Assembly (NCBI GenBank): GCA_949775045.1
Contig: OX459097.1
Coordinates: 5,223,185-5,287,184 of the forward strand
Direction: 5' to 3'
DNA from: Metridium senile
Lineage: Eukaryota; Cnidaria; Anthozoa; Actiniaria; Metridiidae
DNA: 64,000 nt
Shown here: piece by piece, positions 10,701 to 37,012 of the stretch
Numbering within the stretch: position 1 is the first letter of the stretch
Layout: each line of letters starts with the position of its first letter
Notes under the pieces: generated by a model
What the model saw: the letters and a program-made list of their open reading frames with translations, nothing else
The model's database searches: none
What the model was told of the DNA's origin: nothing
Program-made: the position numbers and the translations under genes

Positions 10701-12262
10701 TATAAAATTAATTTATATATTTTATTTATGAACATTTATATTAGATTTTACTGACATTTTTATATAGGAATATAGGATATCTCACTTGCATGTATTAAAC
10801 TAAGTTTTTATATATATTTTCTTGCATTAATTTCTTAATTTTATTGTTTCAATAGAGTGTAATATATTTTATAAGCAAATTTGTGCGCCTTCATACAAGC
10901 AATAAATTATTATTTTTACCACATTTGATAATTTTCTCGCTTTCTGATTGACGAGAGAGCCATGGTAAATAGGAGTACATACCACCCAAGCAGTAAAAAT
11001 ATTTGTAATGTGGTAAAAAACAAATTCACGATAGTTTCTTCGTAATTATTGAAAATTTGTCAAATCCACGATGGATAACCTCTATAATTATATTCATTGC
11101 ATCTAGACTATATATAAAAGGATTGAATTTGAATTTGTTCCACACAAAGCTACCATGTGGCTTGCAATCATAAAGGAGATGCCACAATTAAATGGATCTA
11201 GATAATTGTGAATAAATGTCAAAATATCACTGAATAAATGTCAAATATCAACTTTACTCGGCCCTATAGAGACATAAAAAGACCCTAAAAGATGGAATAT
11301 TTTATAAACAATAAAATACAGTTATGATACAGCCGTCTACAAAAGTTATAACATATCAAGAGTTGATAGTTTGTTGGGATAGTTTATATGTCAAAGTGAA
11401 AATATTAATTTGCTCTTCCTAAAGTTAGACAAAACATAAACTTGAAGTATGTCAAGTAATTGATCTACAATTAGAGTGACAGTTCAGTCAAAAACAAAAC
11501 ATTTGTCAATTTTGATAAGCATATTAAAGACAAGCAATTAGGTAAAAAAATTCAAACAGGAATACATTATAAAAGGCACCTGCAGATTGTCTTTATGTAA
11601 AAAATTGGAACTCAAAACTTTTTAATGATCTTTCAATGAATACATAGAGGTAAAAAGTGAAGTAATTGTGTGATGTTATATCGCTATTAGCGGTCATTAC
11701 ATAATACTTCACTTGTTTATCAAGCTTCAGTTTCATGAATTATATTGATAAGAACGGAAATGACTGAATGCCTTTTGTTTATTGTTAATTATAAAATAGT
11801 TCTTTAATCATTCGTCTGTTATATTAAACAAAAGAAACGTATTATATCAAAATGAGGAAGACTAGATTAACTTTTAAATGTTTAGAGAAGAATTATTTTT
11901 CCAAATAAAAAGCAAATTTGACAAAAAGTCAAAATCACAATTCAAAATCCAGGGTTAAATCCATGACATAACTTGGTAACTAGGCAAGTGTGTGAATATG
12001 ATGAATTTCTTGTTAATAAAAAGAAATAAACAGAGCTAAAACGAAAGGTTCACAAATCGTGGGATAAATTCACAGTTCAGATAACAGAACAAGTTTTCAT
12101 AAACATAAGCTTACCAACAACAATGACCTTTGAAAAAATGTTGACGTGACACAAAATACAATTTCACTTTTATAAGTCATGAATCTCACAAAGGAATCTT
12201 ACCTGTCCTGGCTGAAAACCTTGCCAAGTCCTAGGATCATATCCATACGCAGGATTATACAT
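93..12262 (-). CDS. DROSHA: DROSHA ribonuclease III, 5' part (15 coding exons; C-terminus outside window)
   Basis: Nuclear RNase III that crops primary microRNA hairpins with DGCR8/Pasha. Coding exons, 5' to 3' on the minus strand: 12203-12262 (ATG at 12262), 8425-9776, 7132-7249, 5280-5720, 4933-5013, 4359-4445, 3968-4054, 3547-3618, 3071-3152, 2923-2985, 1613-1704, 976-1059, 568-633, 222-286, 93-146. Phases join without a break, giving about 934 residues. Residues 21-470 are Pro/Gln-rich with PVPGQ repeats and then Ser/Arg/Asp-rich. An acidic Ser/Asp stretch follows (about 600-640). The central domain begins at GNDGPVCKCCAKDKEHGIRH, where human DROSHA has its CxC...H zinc ligands. It continues through TERPTVIR, FIRFNIEYKIH, KGLELFSKFLFHDILDL, HHGIRPVQMSYAGNP and YQKLWKSYLRLR, all close to human. 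The two RNase III domains and the dsRBD lie beyond position 1. Intron 568/286 starts with GC. Identification is confident; the extreme 5' exon rests on one good ATG and donor. Confidence 0.93.
561..567 (-). other. GC-type 5' splice site in DROSHA
   Basis: The exon at 568-633 (22 codons ending DGKK) is followed on the minus strand by GCAAGTG instead of GT. AAG|GCAAGT fits the strict consensus of GC-AG introns. The next exon (222-286, AYPLVLHHGIRP) continues the human-like order in phase, so the GC donor is the only join that keeps the protein. Confidence 0.75.
2012..2192. mobile_element. Inverted-repeat element inserted in a SINE-like sequence
   Basis: Ends AATAGACCTCTTTAC (left) and GTAAAGAGGTCTATT (right) are inverted copies. 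The left end interrupts a tRNA-like box B (GGGTTCAAT at about 2007), and tRNA-SINE-like sequence lies on both sides (1955-2011 and 2193-2345). A related half element occurs near 34230-34320. Confidence 0.55.
2193..2345 (-). repeat. SINE-like body, shared with 18840-19000
   Basis: On the minus strand this reads GAGAAAAACCCTTGTAGC and similar motifs that recur, with substitutions, at 18890-18990 and 22830-22930. It looks like the body of a dispersed short element interrupted by the insertion at 2012-2192. No coding signal. Confidence 0.45.
2661..2900. repeat. 45-bp tandem repeat, 5.3 near-perfect copies
   Basis: The unit starts CTATTATAATGATAACAG and recurs at 2661, 2706, 2751, 2796, 2841 and 2886 with essentially no divergence. 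It lies in a DROSHA intron 22 bp downstream of the donor of exon 2923-2985. Because 45 is a multiple of 3 it is open in two forward frames (Asn/Asp/Tyr- and Ile/Met/Thr-rich), which I regard as accidental. Confidence 0.95.
3287..3420. repeat. (GGAA)n microsatellite
   Basis: About 22 uninterrupted GGAA units (3289-3376) followed by a degraded purine tract. It lies in a DROSHA intron, so the transcript carries (TTCC)n. The apparent 'Pro-Ser-Phe-Leu' and 'Lys-Glu-Gly-Arg' ORFs across it are repeat artefacts. Confidence 0.95.
3732..3958. mobile_element. Palindromic MITE, family A copy 1, in DROSHA intron
   Basis: Terminal inverted repeat AACAGGTTCCCATTTAAATC, with nearly the whole 227 bp folding on itself around TTCACTTCAGAAATAATA. 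The right arm has three copies of ACAGATTTAAATGGGAAAGT; the left has one. Flanks read TATA on both sides of AACAGG...CCTGTT, a possible 4-bp target duplication. Its right end is only about 8 bp from the 5' splice site of exon 3968-4054, and it fills most of that 349-bp intron. Each arm contains CCAATCAGAG or its complement. No coding capacity. Confidence 0.85.
4199..4290. mobile_element. Short palindromic element, solo half (family G copy 1)
   Basis: Begins AGACGTAAAAATGAGACTT and ends AAGTCTCATTTTTATGTC. Inside is a GGAGC...GGCTCC stem followed by CGAAACGTC. A longer copy is at 60311-60493. Confidence 0.7.
4990..5200 (-). repeat. Tandem triplication of a DROSHA exon 5' end with its acceptor
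   Basis: Three copies start at 4990, 5077 and 5171 (spacings 87 and 94 bp). Each carries, in minus-strand direction, TATCTTCCAG followed by an AATGATGGGCCAGTATGTAAG-type exon start. The copy at 5013 is the real exon border (4933-5013). The two upstream copies keep the acceptor and have GTAAGT about 19 nt into the copied exon, so each could act as a tiny cryptic exon. Spacer sequence is (GAT)-rich. Confidence 0.9.
5885..6210. mobile_element. hAT-like MITE, family B copy 1
   Basis: 326 bp with 12-13-bp ends CAGGGTTCGTGC and GCACGAACCCTG and internal iterations of AAGGAGTTTTCAAGGAGTTT. A second copy in opposite orientation is at 30477-30778. Non-coding. Confidence 0.8.
6613..7018. mobile_element. 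Inverted-repeat element, about 0.4 kb
   Basis: Imperfect ends of about 32 bp: GCAAGGGGCTGG near 6634 and CCAGCCCCTTGC near 6986, with matching flanks (GGCCTTTTCC / GAAAAAGGC). A related half end occurs at 37430-37460. Short ORFs inside show no family resemblance. Confidence 0.6.
7323..7543. mobile_element. Palindromic MITE, family A copy 2, in DROSHA intron
   Basis: Same element as 3732-3958, nearly identical in the centre, but with two subterminal CCCATTTAAATCTGTA units on each side. The difference in unit number between copies suggests the subterminal repeat expands and contracts. Confidence 0.85.
7696..7727. repeat. (AAT)n microsatellite
   Basis: About ten AAT units in a DROSHA intron, next to the tandem satellite that follows. 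Confidence 0.9.
7797..8423. repeat. Tandem satellite of about 107 bp, six copies, abutting a DROSHA donor
   Basis: Repeated monomer contains CTAATCATATCATCCCAGAT, CAAATTGTTTTCAATAATAT and CAGTGTTATCCATTATGGGG. Monomers differ by small indels (about 96-110 bp). The last copy ends exactly at the 5' splice site of the large DROSHA exon (donor at 8423-8424, minus-strand GTAGGATATATTA), and each monomer carries a similar GGATATATTA. Confidence 0.9.
9893..10150 (+). mobile_element. tRNA-derived SINE in DROSHA intron 1
   Basis: The head contains a good box A (TGGCTTAGTTGG, 9902-9913) and a box B-like GGTTCACGTCC (9946-9956), with the order and spacing of a tRNA but weak stems. A body follows with GGATAAGGATGTAAAACCGT and GGTCCCATCTGTCTTCACTC, a style I associate with invertebrate SINEs. 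There is no convincing tRNA cloverleaf. Confidence 0.7.
10151..12202. other. Rest of DROSHA intron 1, nothing recognised
   Basis: AT-rich sequence with short ORFs only. No exon-like homology, tRNA or clear inverted repeat was seen. Confidence 0.5.
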
Positions 12263-12620
12263 ATCTACTGGGGAAAATACGTGAAAACTAAAAGAAGATG
12301 GCGATGTCAACGACACCTTTGGCTGCCGCAAAAAGCATCAACTGCGCAATGGAAAGTTTGACCGTTTTGATCCAGCGCTCCGCACAAAGCCTCATTTCCA
12401 CACAATCTAATATGGAGTAGTAGTTTACGAGTAACGGTTAGAGAACAATTGTTGTATAATGACCTCCATTACAAGAAATTTGTTGGAAGAAGATTATTGA
12501 CTTTTCAACGGCGCCATTTTAAACTCATTCTCCGGATATTAAAGCAAATCTCACGTGGTAACACAGGAAGCCCAATATTTTGGATCCAAAATCGGTACTT
12601 CCGGTTTTTACAATTACTTT
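12263..12620 (-). promoter_or_regulatory. Probable DROSHA promoter / 5' leader
   Basis: Just upstream of the DROSHA ATG are AAGATGGCG (12295-12303, YY1-like), CGGCGCCATTTT (12509-12520, E2F/YY1-like) and ACTTCCGG (12597-12604, ETS-like). CCCCAG at 12267-12272 on the minus strand could also be an acceptor for an upstream untranslated exon. No TATA box at a useful distance. Motif matches only. Confidence 0.45.
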
Positions 12621-12640
12621 TGTGCCCACAGGATATATAC

Positions 12641-13079
12641 CGCTAAGAAAGCAGATGGAAAACATTGTTTAAAAATAATGAGGAGGAAGGTGACTCCAAA
12701 GAATGAAAAAAAAAAAAATGTTTTTTTTAAAAGCTATATGGTACCCCCTGCAAAGGTTCAAGGTGAAAATGCTAGAAGACAAAACATTCAAAATACAAAA
12801 GAATAATTTTATTGAATAAAAACACGTTTGACCACAGGGAGCCCAAGCTCATCACTTGTGATCTTTTACAGTAAATGTATGGAGTCGAGAGATATCCTTT
12901 CGCTGTGCCTCAAATATACAATAATAAAAACTTTTTTTTACGTAGATAGTTGTGTATAACTGTTTTCTAGTCTGTGACCGAGTTTTAGCTCAATTAGAGT
13001 AATTTTGACGAAAATACCCCCTTCTTTGTCTTTCTGGGGTATTTTCGTCAAAATCGCTAGATAGAGATAGAGGATAATT
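12641..13079. other. Intergenic stretch with one strong hairpin (13002-13054)
   Basis: Little is recognisable apart from a perfect 19-bp stem (TTTTGACGAAAATACCCC and its complement) with a 15-nt loop at 13002-13054, about 30 bp from the left border of the duplicated segment. Confidence 0.6.
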
Positions 13080-13189
13080 CAAGCAAGTATAAAGAAGAAA
13101 AGGCTGTAAAATATATTTTTTAATGAAAGGAAGTGTTCTGATTAAATTGATATGTCAGTCATTATTCTCATTTAGATTAGTTATTTAAG

Positions 13190-14120
13190 AAAGCAGAGTG
13201 AAAACACTAAATCCATGAAATAAAAACAAAATAGTTACTAATAGTTTCTATTTAGTGACTACTAAGAGCGAAAACACCAGAACCTTGAAACAAAATCAAA
13301 TTGTTAGTGTGTAATAGTTCTTATGTAGCGACTATTAGTTACTATAAAAGACAAGTAAAGTTGTAATGAGGTATTGTTTCCTTTTGTATTTGATGTTTCT
13401 GGTTGAGTGATACTGACTAAATAGTCACTAAATAAAAACTATTAGTTAGTAACTATTTCGTTTTTATTTCATGGTTCTAGTGTTTTCGCTCTAGTCACTA
13501 TCAATGAAACAGAAACATCAAATACAAAAGGAAACAATACCTCATTACAACTCTATTTGTCTTTGATAGTGACTAATAGTCGCTAAATAAGCTGAACTAT
13601 TACACAGTAGCAATTTGATTTTAATTCATAGATATAGTGCTTGCATTCTATTAGGTATTACTATATAGAGTGAATAGTTGACGTCACCTAAATTAGATGG
13701 ATAAGTTACTATTTTAGTTGACATTACATAAATTTGAAATCACATAAAAACTGTTTGTTATTACCAGAACAACAAGATTGTATGCCTTATTTTATTTCTA
13801 AATATTTGTTGATTGTGATTAGAGGAACCCCCTGATTTGCTTGGCCATTAGTTTGGCAGGCTTTTACTATTTTAGGTAATGTCAACTAAATATCTATTAA
13901 CTAAGTTGATATACACCTACTTGCAAGAACGTTGTCATACGAAAAAAGAACATTTGTATTTAGTGGGTTAGGAATAAATTAAAAGTACAAAAGATGATCA
14001 CTGAAGCTGAACTCTTTCTTTTGTATTTTTAATTTATTCCTATTAAACACACTAAATACAAATGTTCTTTTTTCGTATGACAACGTTAATGCAAGTTGGT
14101 GTAACTATTCAACAGTTTGA
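13190..14120. repeat. Cluster of nested inverted repeats 3' of RIOK1
   Basis: Two or more palindromic units. One around 13200-13640 has AAATAAAAACAAAATAGTTA paired with TAACTATTTCGTTTTTATTT and internal AACAATACCTCATTACAAC arms. One at 13898-14115 has CGTTGTCATACGAAAAAAGA paired with its complement at 14065. A diverged relative of the first lies at 56070-56200. Non-coding, and copied at 19287-20217. Confidence 0.8.
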
Positions 14121-14303
14121 CTAAATATACAAATTACATCTCAGCTATATACATGTATATATTTCTTTCCATTTTCTGAATCATGTTTTCTTGATTACTG
14201 TTACAGTAACACATATTCAAAGTTAATTTCCTTTTTGCATTTTTTCATATGCTTGGGTATTTTATTTTCCCTTTTCAGTTATTCATACCCACATTTTCAT
14301 AGT

Positions 14304-16085
14304 TTATTTATTCCCTTTTTTGATTTTAGCAACTTTTTCTTTACGCTTTTTCACATGCTTGGGAGTTTTATTTTTTCTCTTCTCTCTATTAGCTTCCTTG
14401 ACCATTTTCTTGTGCTCTTTTTTACTAACTTCTTGTTCAGTGCCTTCTTTTCTGTCAGTATCTTCATCATCACCATCATTTTCTTCATCATCGTCACTAT
14501 TTGTATCACTGTGAGAGCTTTCTTTGTCTGCGTTTGGTCCTGTTTCATTGGTATCTGTAATAGAAAGGTCCTTTTCTACTGAAGTTTCTAGGTCATTATC
14601 GAGTAGTTTGGGGATCATAAGGGCACCAGTTAGATCAGATTTCATACCAATCACTTTTTGATACATAATATCTCCTCCTCTACCCTCTTTTACTTTCTCC
14701 ATGTCTTTTTCAAAGTCCACAACTTCATTTAAGGTTCTTGGAATGTAAGCATTCTTGAAAACTTCATCATCTAGCTGCTCAGTGTTATCATCGTCTTTAC
14801 GATTTGCTGCAATTTCCTGCATTTTCTCAAGATAGTCTCCAACCTTGTCATCTGTTATACTAGAATCAGTGACAAAATCAAACAGTTCTCGTACAGTCAT
14901 GACACAAACTCCTTTCTTCTTAAAAAAATCATTGATGTTTGTGCAGTCTTTGCGTAAAAACTCCAAAGCATGAGGATGATCATGCTCCACTGACTGAGAA
15001 ACATCAATAACGTAAACACCACCCTCATGGTAAAGCATGTTGAACTCACTCAGATCAGCATGGACTAGACGACTCTTCCAGTAGATATCCCTGACCATTT
15101 TCACACACTGTAAATAAAGTTCTCTTGCCTTGGTCTCTGAGAGTGCAACGTCCTTCAACAATGGTGCAGGCCATCCCGATGTGCCAATAAACTGCATTAC
15201 AAGAACATGGCTACGTAAGATTATCGGTTCTGGACATGGAATCCCAGCCTGATGTAAGCGAATCAGGTTCCTCATTTCTTTCTCAGCCCATGTTTTTACC
15301 ATTTTTCTTGGGTTGTGTTTACAATATCCATGTCGGAATCGAAACTCTCCTGTTACATACTTATCCCTATCTTTGAACACCAAAATAGATGTTTTGTAAA
15401 CTTTAACAGCTCTGTCTTGATTCTCGACAGTGGTGGTTGCATGATAGACATTTGCCTCTTTGCCAGTACTTATGCAACCATTTATTTCAGATATAAACCC
15501 TCTATTTAGCAGTTTAAATATAATCATTCTTGTCCTAGGGTCAAGCACTTGCTCCACCGTGGCTCGGTCGGCTTTATCTTTTGATCTCAATTTCTCATTC
15601 TCCTTCTTTCTGGAACTTTCTTTCAACACGTTGACAGCAGATCCTGAGAGGTTCTTAGGGCCTTGGTATTTTTGGACAGAGATTCTGCCTCCATATTTCT
15701 GTAAGGATTTCTCGTGTGGTTGGAGTGAAGATTTTTTAGTCGAAGAAGTGTTTGATGCTTTGACATTACATCGACTTGCGTTGTAACGTTTTGTGAAGTC
15801 CCCGGTTTCATCTTCCCAATCCCATGACTCATCATCGCTCATTTCATCGTATGATTCAGAAGAAGAACGTTTACATATGTTTTGTACATCGTCACTTTCG
15901 CCGCGTCTCAACTCAAAATTTTCGTTGTTTTCCTCGGATTTTTTATCGGCTTTTGTGTCTAGATGCTTAAGGACTTCAGGAACCACTGAATTATCTTCGT
16001 CTGCGTCGTCGAATTGGCCCGATAAACTAACATTTCCATTGCAATGTTGGAGTGGTTCATGTACCCCACGTGTAAAGAACGCCAT
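14304..16085 (-). CDS. RIOK1: RIO-type atypical kinase 1, intronless
   Basis: RIO1 ATPase/kinase that acts in late cytoplasmic maturation of the 40S ribosomal subunit. Single ORF of 593 residues from ATG at 16085 (AAGATGG context); the frame is open further upstream but has no earlier ATG. It has an acidic Ser-rich N-terminus (residues 25-100), the RIO glycine-loop substitute [11 protein letters not shown] (206-216), the lysine of AVKVYKTS (228), the catalytic loop HADLSEFN (Asp344), metal-binding Asp361 in [13 protein letters not shown], then an acidic stretch (515-545) and a Lys-rich tail. Length matches human RIOK1 (568). AATAAA overlaps the stop. All key residues are present. The lack of introns contrasts with its neighbours and with the many-exon human gene. 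Confidence 0.96.
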   Translation of the reverse strand: MAFFTRGVHEPLQHCNGNVSLSGQFDDADEDNSVVPEVLKHLDTKADKKSEENNENFELRRGESDDVQNICKRSSSESYDEMSDDESWDWEDETGDFTKRYNASRCNVKASNTSSTKKSSLQPHEKSLQKYGGRISVQKYQGPKNLSGSAVNVLKESSRKKENEKLRSKDKADRATVEQVLDPRTRMIIFKLLNRGFISEINGCISTGKEANVYHATTTVENQDRAVKVYKTSILVFKDRDKYVTGEFRFRHGYCKHNPRKMVKTWAEKEMRNLIRLHQAGIPCPEPIILRSHVLVMQFIGTSGWPAPLLKDVALSETKARELYLQCVKMVRDIYWKSRLVHADLSEFNMLYHEGGVYVIDVSQSVEHDHPHALEFLRKDCTNINDFFKKKGVCVMTVRELFDFVTDSSITDDKVGDYLEKMQEIAANRKDDDNTEQLDDEVFKNAYIPRTLNEVVDFEKDMEKVKEGRGGDIMYQKVIGMKSDLTGALMIPKLLDNDLETSVEKDLSITDTNETGPNADKESSHSDTNSDDDEENDGDDEDTDRKEGTEQEVSKKEHKKMVKEANREKRKNKTPKHVKKRKEKVAKIKKGNK

Positions 16086-16320
16086 CTTGGATTCTTTAAA
16101 ATCCAATCGATAATTATCCGGAAGGAAGTTTTCTGAATACGTAAGCGTATCGATCACAATATCAGCTTACGAGTTTGCGCAGTGGGTAGCGACATGCAAA
16201 TCACTTGACAAAGTTTGTTTTCATTGAGAAAGTTTTTTTTGGCTGTGAGTTTTTCTTCACGAAGAATAACATTTCAAGAGCGAATCTGGCACGGTTTCTC
16301 CACTCGTGTTAAAGCCAGGA
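16086..16320. promoter_or_regulatory. Probable divergent promoter between RIOK1 and RALGPS
   Basis: Upstream of the RIOK1 ATG is an ETS-type CCGGAAG (16118-16124). On the other side a likely RALGPS leader begins somewhere after 16300. GC content is higher than in the surrounding introns. This segment is deleted from the second copy of the duplication. Confidence 0.4.
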
Positions 16321-16908
16321 AAAAGTAAGGACCAAGTTCTCGTGTTCGTATGTCAAGTTATTGCGAAAGAACACATTTTAGATGTTGAAATCGCTTCATT
16401 TACCTTTTCTTCACGTGTGACGGCGTGTTTGTGTAGAGGATCTCGTACGTACTCGTCTGAGGGGGTCAAAGTGCTGCTGTTATATTTGGTGATGATGTAT
16501 ATCCCTCGACCAAGTCAATTCTTGTGTACGTGCCATACAGTTTGACAGGATTTGGAATTTGTTACAGGAATTTGTACGGTATTTCCTTGTCCTTTAATAT
16601 TCAACGAGACGACAACCCCAACTGAGAAGCATAGAGAAGGACCCCATACCAAAGCCTTCGTTAACACAAGCATATTTACAATTTCTTAAGTCTATTTGCC
16701 GCTTCTTCAAGTCCACCACAGGAACAACAAATTTTCGCAGGAATGATCTAGAAATCAGTGCAAGTAGCACTCTGCAGCCAACCGCTGATCTTCATGGTAA
16801 AGCATCTAAACTATGGCGTGACGGTTATCCTGAATTCACAACCATGTATCTTTGACTTTGGATTTTATACTTGCAAAAACTGTGCTGTTAAAGACCTTTG
16901 AACTTGTG
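16321..16908 (+). other. Candidate untranslated first exon of RALGPS
   Basis: GC-balanced sequence ending CTTTGAACTTGTG|GTGAGTAG with a good donor at 16909. It precedes the RALGPS acceptor at 18455-18456. Its start is unknown and it rests only on the donor and position. Confidence 0.35.
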
Positions 16909-18485
16909 GTGAGTAGAAAATTATATTTCTGTTTAGAAACGATTTTTAAAATTACAGATTCATACAACTGAACCCACTGGGCAAGTCGATTCCTATAACC
17001 ATATTATTTTTTTCTACATCCTTGCTATAAATGCCAACTCGTAATTAATTGAAGTTTCCGTCGATCACCGATACTACAATTATTGTTTTTATTATTCATA
17101 ATCGCCAAAGAATAACAGACATATTGTATTATCCCAGCCTTTGACACACAATACAACACGAAGTGATGTTAAACGAAATTAAATTTCACATATCACTTGT
17201 CGAAATTAAAATATTAGTTTTTAGTTTTTAATAACAACAGCTAAAAACGTTTCCTTTTCATGAATATAAGCTTATATGTTATAAGTTTGTGCAGATTCCA
17301 AGAAAGGCAGCCGGAAATTATGCCCTGTGCAATCAGCCCTTACAAGTAAACAAGAATAACGTTGATATTATAAGCCCTAAAAGGCCATAATTAGCATATT
17401 TCTAGTCAAAGCAATATTATGGTCTCCTGCAATATTGACAGGAAATAATTCAAACCATCTCTTAATGTCAACATTTATTCACGTTCTGTTAGATTATATA
17501 CCAACAGGTTTATAAGCTTGTTGATGTATGTTGTTTTGTGAATATTTATTACAATTCTCTGCATTCTTACTGAATTAGGAATAATAACATTTTATTATTC
17601 TTATCAACATCTATTATTTTTCAACAGATTATACATAATACATACAGATATACACATTTTCATATACATACGTATGAATGTTTTTGTTGTTTTGTGAATG
17701 TTTCTTCCAATTCTCTGCATTCATCCATGTTAACGAATAATAGCATTTTATTATACTCTTATCAATATGTCTATTATTTCTGAACACATATACATTTTTG
17801 TGACATATTGCTCTGGTAATTATCACAATAAAATCTAAATAAAGAATATAGCTATCATCAGTCGAAGTGGAAAATTAATATTAAAGGGTAAATGGATTCT
17901 TTTTATTCACCAAGTGTTTTCAATATCTTAATCAAATAACTAATGGTGAAAACAGCAGGAGTCGTGTGCAGTGTTGCTAAATATAACCTATTCCATGAAT
18001 TGAATTTTGACCACCCCTTTTGTGAACCTATTTTTTTTAATTCTTGAAGCACAGGAAGGAAATCAATACTCCCACAAAGCAAAACAAAATGCCCCAAACA
18101 TTCAGATAAAAAAAATATATAAAATAAATAAATTAAAAATTAAACTAGAAAAAAACAACAAGAATAATGATGATGATGATAATAATGATGCTAAATACAC
18201 GTTTTCCAATATTACTCAAAAATTATGTACTAAAAACAATTTCCATGTTCAAAATTTCAATGCATTTTGAATTCCCAGCATAACAGTTCAGTGTTTATGT
18301 ACAATCTAGTTATGTTTATAAAACCTTTAGATTCACTTTCAACAGCATGGTTTCACATTCTACTAACCATTCTCTCTATTGAATTTATCAACATCTTTCT
18401 TCCTGTAATTGCCTTAAAAAAATTAAATATTTTCTTTTTTTTTCTATTTTTTCTAGTAAAGGTTTCCTTCTAACTTATCTTTATC

Positions 18486-34633
<16,148 letters not shown>

Positions 34634-34887
34634 CTGGCGCTAAGGGATAGTATTATTGCAGATCAAGGATAACATGATGAAGAGCTTAAGGGAAATCTCT
34701 CTACTGATTCGGGAAAGCTACCTGAAAAACCATATGTTCAAAACATTGCCACAGAGCTGCAAATAGGCTTATGCCTTTTCTACTGAAAATGGACTACAAC
34801 AATAGCTTATAGTGATATCACCAGTATTATTATTTTGAGCACTGAAATGACAGTTATTGGCCATTGATGCAGACAGACAAGTGATCT

Positions 34888-34893
34888 AATAAA
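34888..34893 (+). promoter_or_regulatory. Candidate RALGPS poly(A) signal
   Basis: AATAAA 255 bp after the stop codon; the first canonical hexamer I see on this strand after the stop. Confidence 0.4.
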
Positions 34894-35876
34894 ACCTGCA
34901 TCAGGTTAAACAATGAATCAAACATGTCATTGAAGCAATTCTAATAACTAATGTTCTTGACTGGCGACCCCCTCATAAATGTGAATATACTCTCACTGTT
35001 GTAAATATGATTGTTATAGTCAGGATTCATGATTTTACAAAAAAAAATTGGGTTGTCTCTGACTCTCACTGTTGTATTTCAATGTAAACATGAGGCTAGC
35101 CAGTCAAAAACAATAGGAGGCTGTCACTTGATCACAATTTGATCCATGCAGATCTTTTTTAGCAACACTTTTACAAACTAAATTGCACTCAATCAAAATC
35201 AGTCCACTGCTGAGCGTATTTTGCACAATTTTCTTATCTCAAAAGATAAGTTCATTTTTAGAGATCCTAATACATAATACTCATTATGTCAAATTTGTAT
35301 AATAATCTTAATAGGATGTTAGCAAATCAGACCACTGTGCATTTGAGCTATAATGAATTGATTTATTTAAATCCTATTTATTAATTATTACCACATTATA
35401 TTGTGATAATTATTTTGCTGTATGTTGCCATACATTGCTACCTAAATTCACAAGTGACATATATTTAATTACCATAATGGTGTTATGACAGATAATTTGC
35501 TATTTTCATCACAACAGTGAATATACTCATAGAGACAGGCAAAATTATGTCTATTTTCTCACTCCTAAAAAAAGAATGAGAGAAATTTAGCTCTATAGGT
35601 TTTCCAAGTAGAAACAGTTAAAAAAGCTACATCAAGCAATAATTTATTGACATTTTAAGATAATTGTTCATCACTGCAAAGAATTCACGTTCATGATGAT
35701 ATTATTTTAGTTAAAATACCAAGACATATAGTTTTTGTGTGAATCTATTGGTCTTATAATTAGCAAGCACATTTTCTAACTTAACTTCAAATCAAAATGT
35801 TTGAACCTCTAATGGCAACCACATTAAAATAGGTTTATATCAATAATTATTGGAGTAGGTTTGTCAGGACAAGCTA
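34894..35876. other. Intergenic or 3' untranslated sequence, nothing recognised
   Basis: AT-rich, no ORF or repeat signature recognised. Confidence 0.4.
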
Positions 35877-36416
35877 ATAGGCCTTTAGCATCAACAGGTC
35901 ATGTGACCCTACCCCTTTTAAATTGAGCAGCTGTGTCAAAATGAGCATCATAGAGCAGATTTTGTATGACTGAAACATTTACGGCACTTACATGGTCAAG
36001 GTACGGCAAGGCACGCTAAAAATTAGAAATAGAAATATCACGAAATATCATGGTCGCGGCACTGAACTTTTCACACTCATACTAGAAATCTGCTCTAAGT
36101 GAAAAGAGCACCTCTAAATTAGTAAAAAGAAGAGGTCTCAGCTCATAAAGTGTAACACAAGTGAAATGGCATTAAATTAAAAAAATGAATATTTTATAAG
36201 GATTTGTATGTACATTATTTCCATACAAATCCTTTAGTTATAAAATGTTTGATTTTATATTTAATGCCATTTCTCCTGTACTCAACATTATGAGCTAAAC
36301 CTTTGGCTTCTTACTTATGTGGAGGTGCTCTTTTCATTTCTGATGTTCATTTTGACACACGGCTGCTCGATTTAAAAGAGGCAGGGTCACATGACCTGTT
36401 GTTGCAAAATACCTAT
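35877..36416. mobile_element. Palindromic MITE, family D copy 2, with nested insertion
   Basis: Same arms as 23160-23503 (CCTACCCCTTTTAAAT and complement, GGATTTGTATG stem). A further element (about 35952-36096) with its own ends AGAGCAGATTT / AAATCTGCTCT is inserted in the left arm. Confidence 0.75.
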
Positions 36417-36929
36417 TCTAACAAAAAGTACCTCCAAAAAATTAAATAACAGAAAATATATTTAGTTCAAACAAAGATTATAGGTGGTTGATTCAAAGAG
36501 AGGTTTGTGCAGTTTGTATTGCAAGTATAACATGATTTCTAAGTAATCAAAATCATAGTTTATTGTACAGAGCATCAAGATTTTAATATTTATTTTTAAT
36601 AGAAAACCACCACCAAGATCACAAAGACACCATTATGAACTATGTTCATATAGTTACTATTCACCACCCTACCCCATTGTTCTCTCTCTGCACTAAATCA
36701 CTGATTGCTGAGTACCCGCGTCTGAAAGCAAAGATATTTAGTTATGTTGCAGTTCGCACTCTGCAATATCAAACATATTGCAGTTCGCACTCTGCAATAT
36801 CAAACATATTGCAGTGTGTTTTGTTAAGTGTGTATAACTAATAATTTCCATTCTAGTAAGCATCATCAGACTTATAATTCATTAAATAATTTACTAGATA
36901 GCGATTTTTGGTGAAAAAAGACTTTGAGT

Positions 36930-37012
36930 ACCAATGCCAGGATTCGAACCGAGACCTTCTGCATTGCTGTATCCGCGCTTTAAGCCATTATGCTACCCAG
37001 GCAACCGATGGA
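36930..37012 (-). repeat. tRNA-like / SINE head
   Basis: On the minus strand box A (TAGCATAATGG, 36985-36995) and a perfect box B (GGTTCGAATCC, 36940-36950) are correctly spaced. The acceptor, T and anticodon stems do not pair well, so it is a tRNA pseudogene or SINE head rather than a functional tRNA. Confidence 0.6.

Noticed and set aside
14235..14582. Phe/Ser/Ile-rich plus-strand ORF (and its copy at 20332)
   Set aside because: Antisense of the Lys-rich RIOK1 C-terminal tail.
17629..18097. Small ORFs of 64-65 residues repeated at 21567-22035
   Set aside because: They recur only because the whole segment is duplicated; no homology or coding signal.
36930..37012. Functional tRNA gene
   Set aside because: Boxes A and B are good, but acceptor, anticodon and T stems do not pair; better explained as a SINE head.
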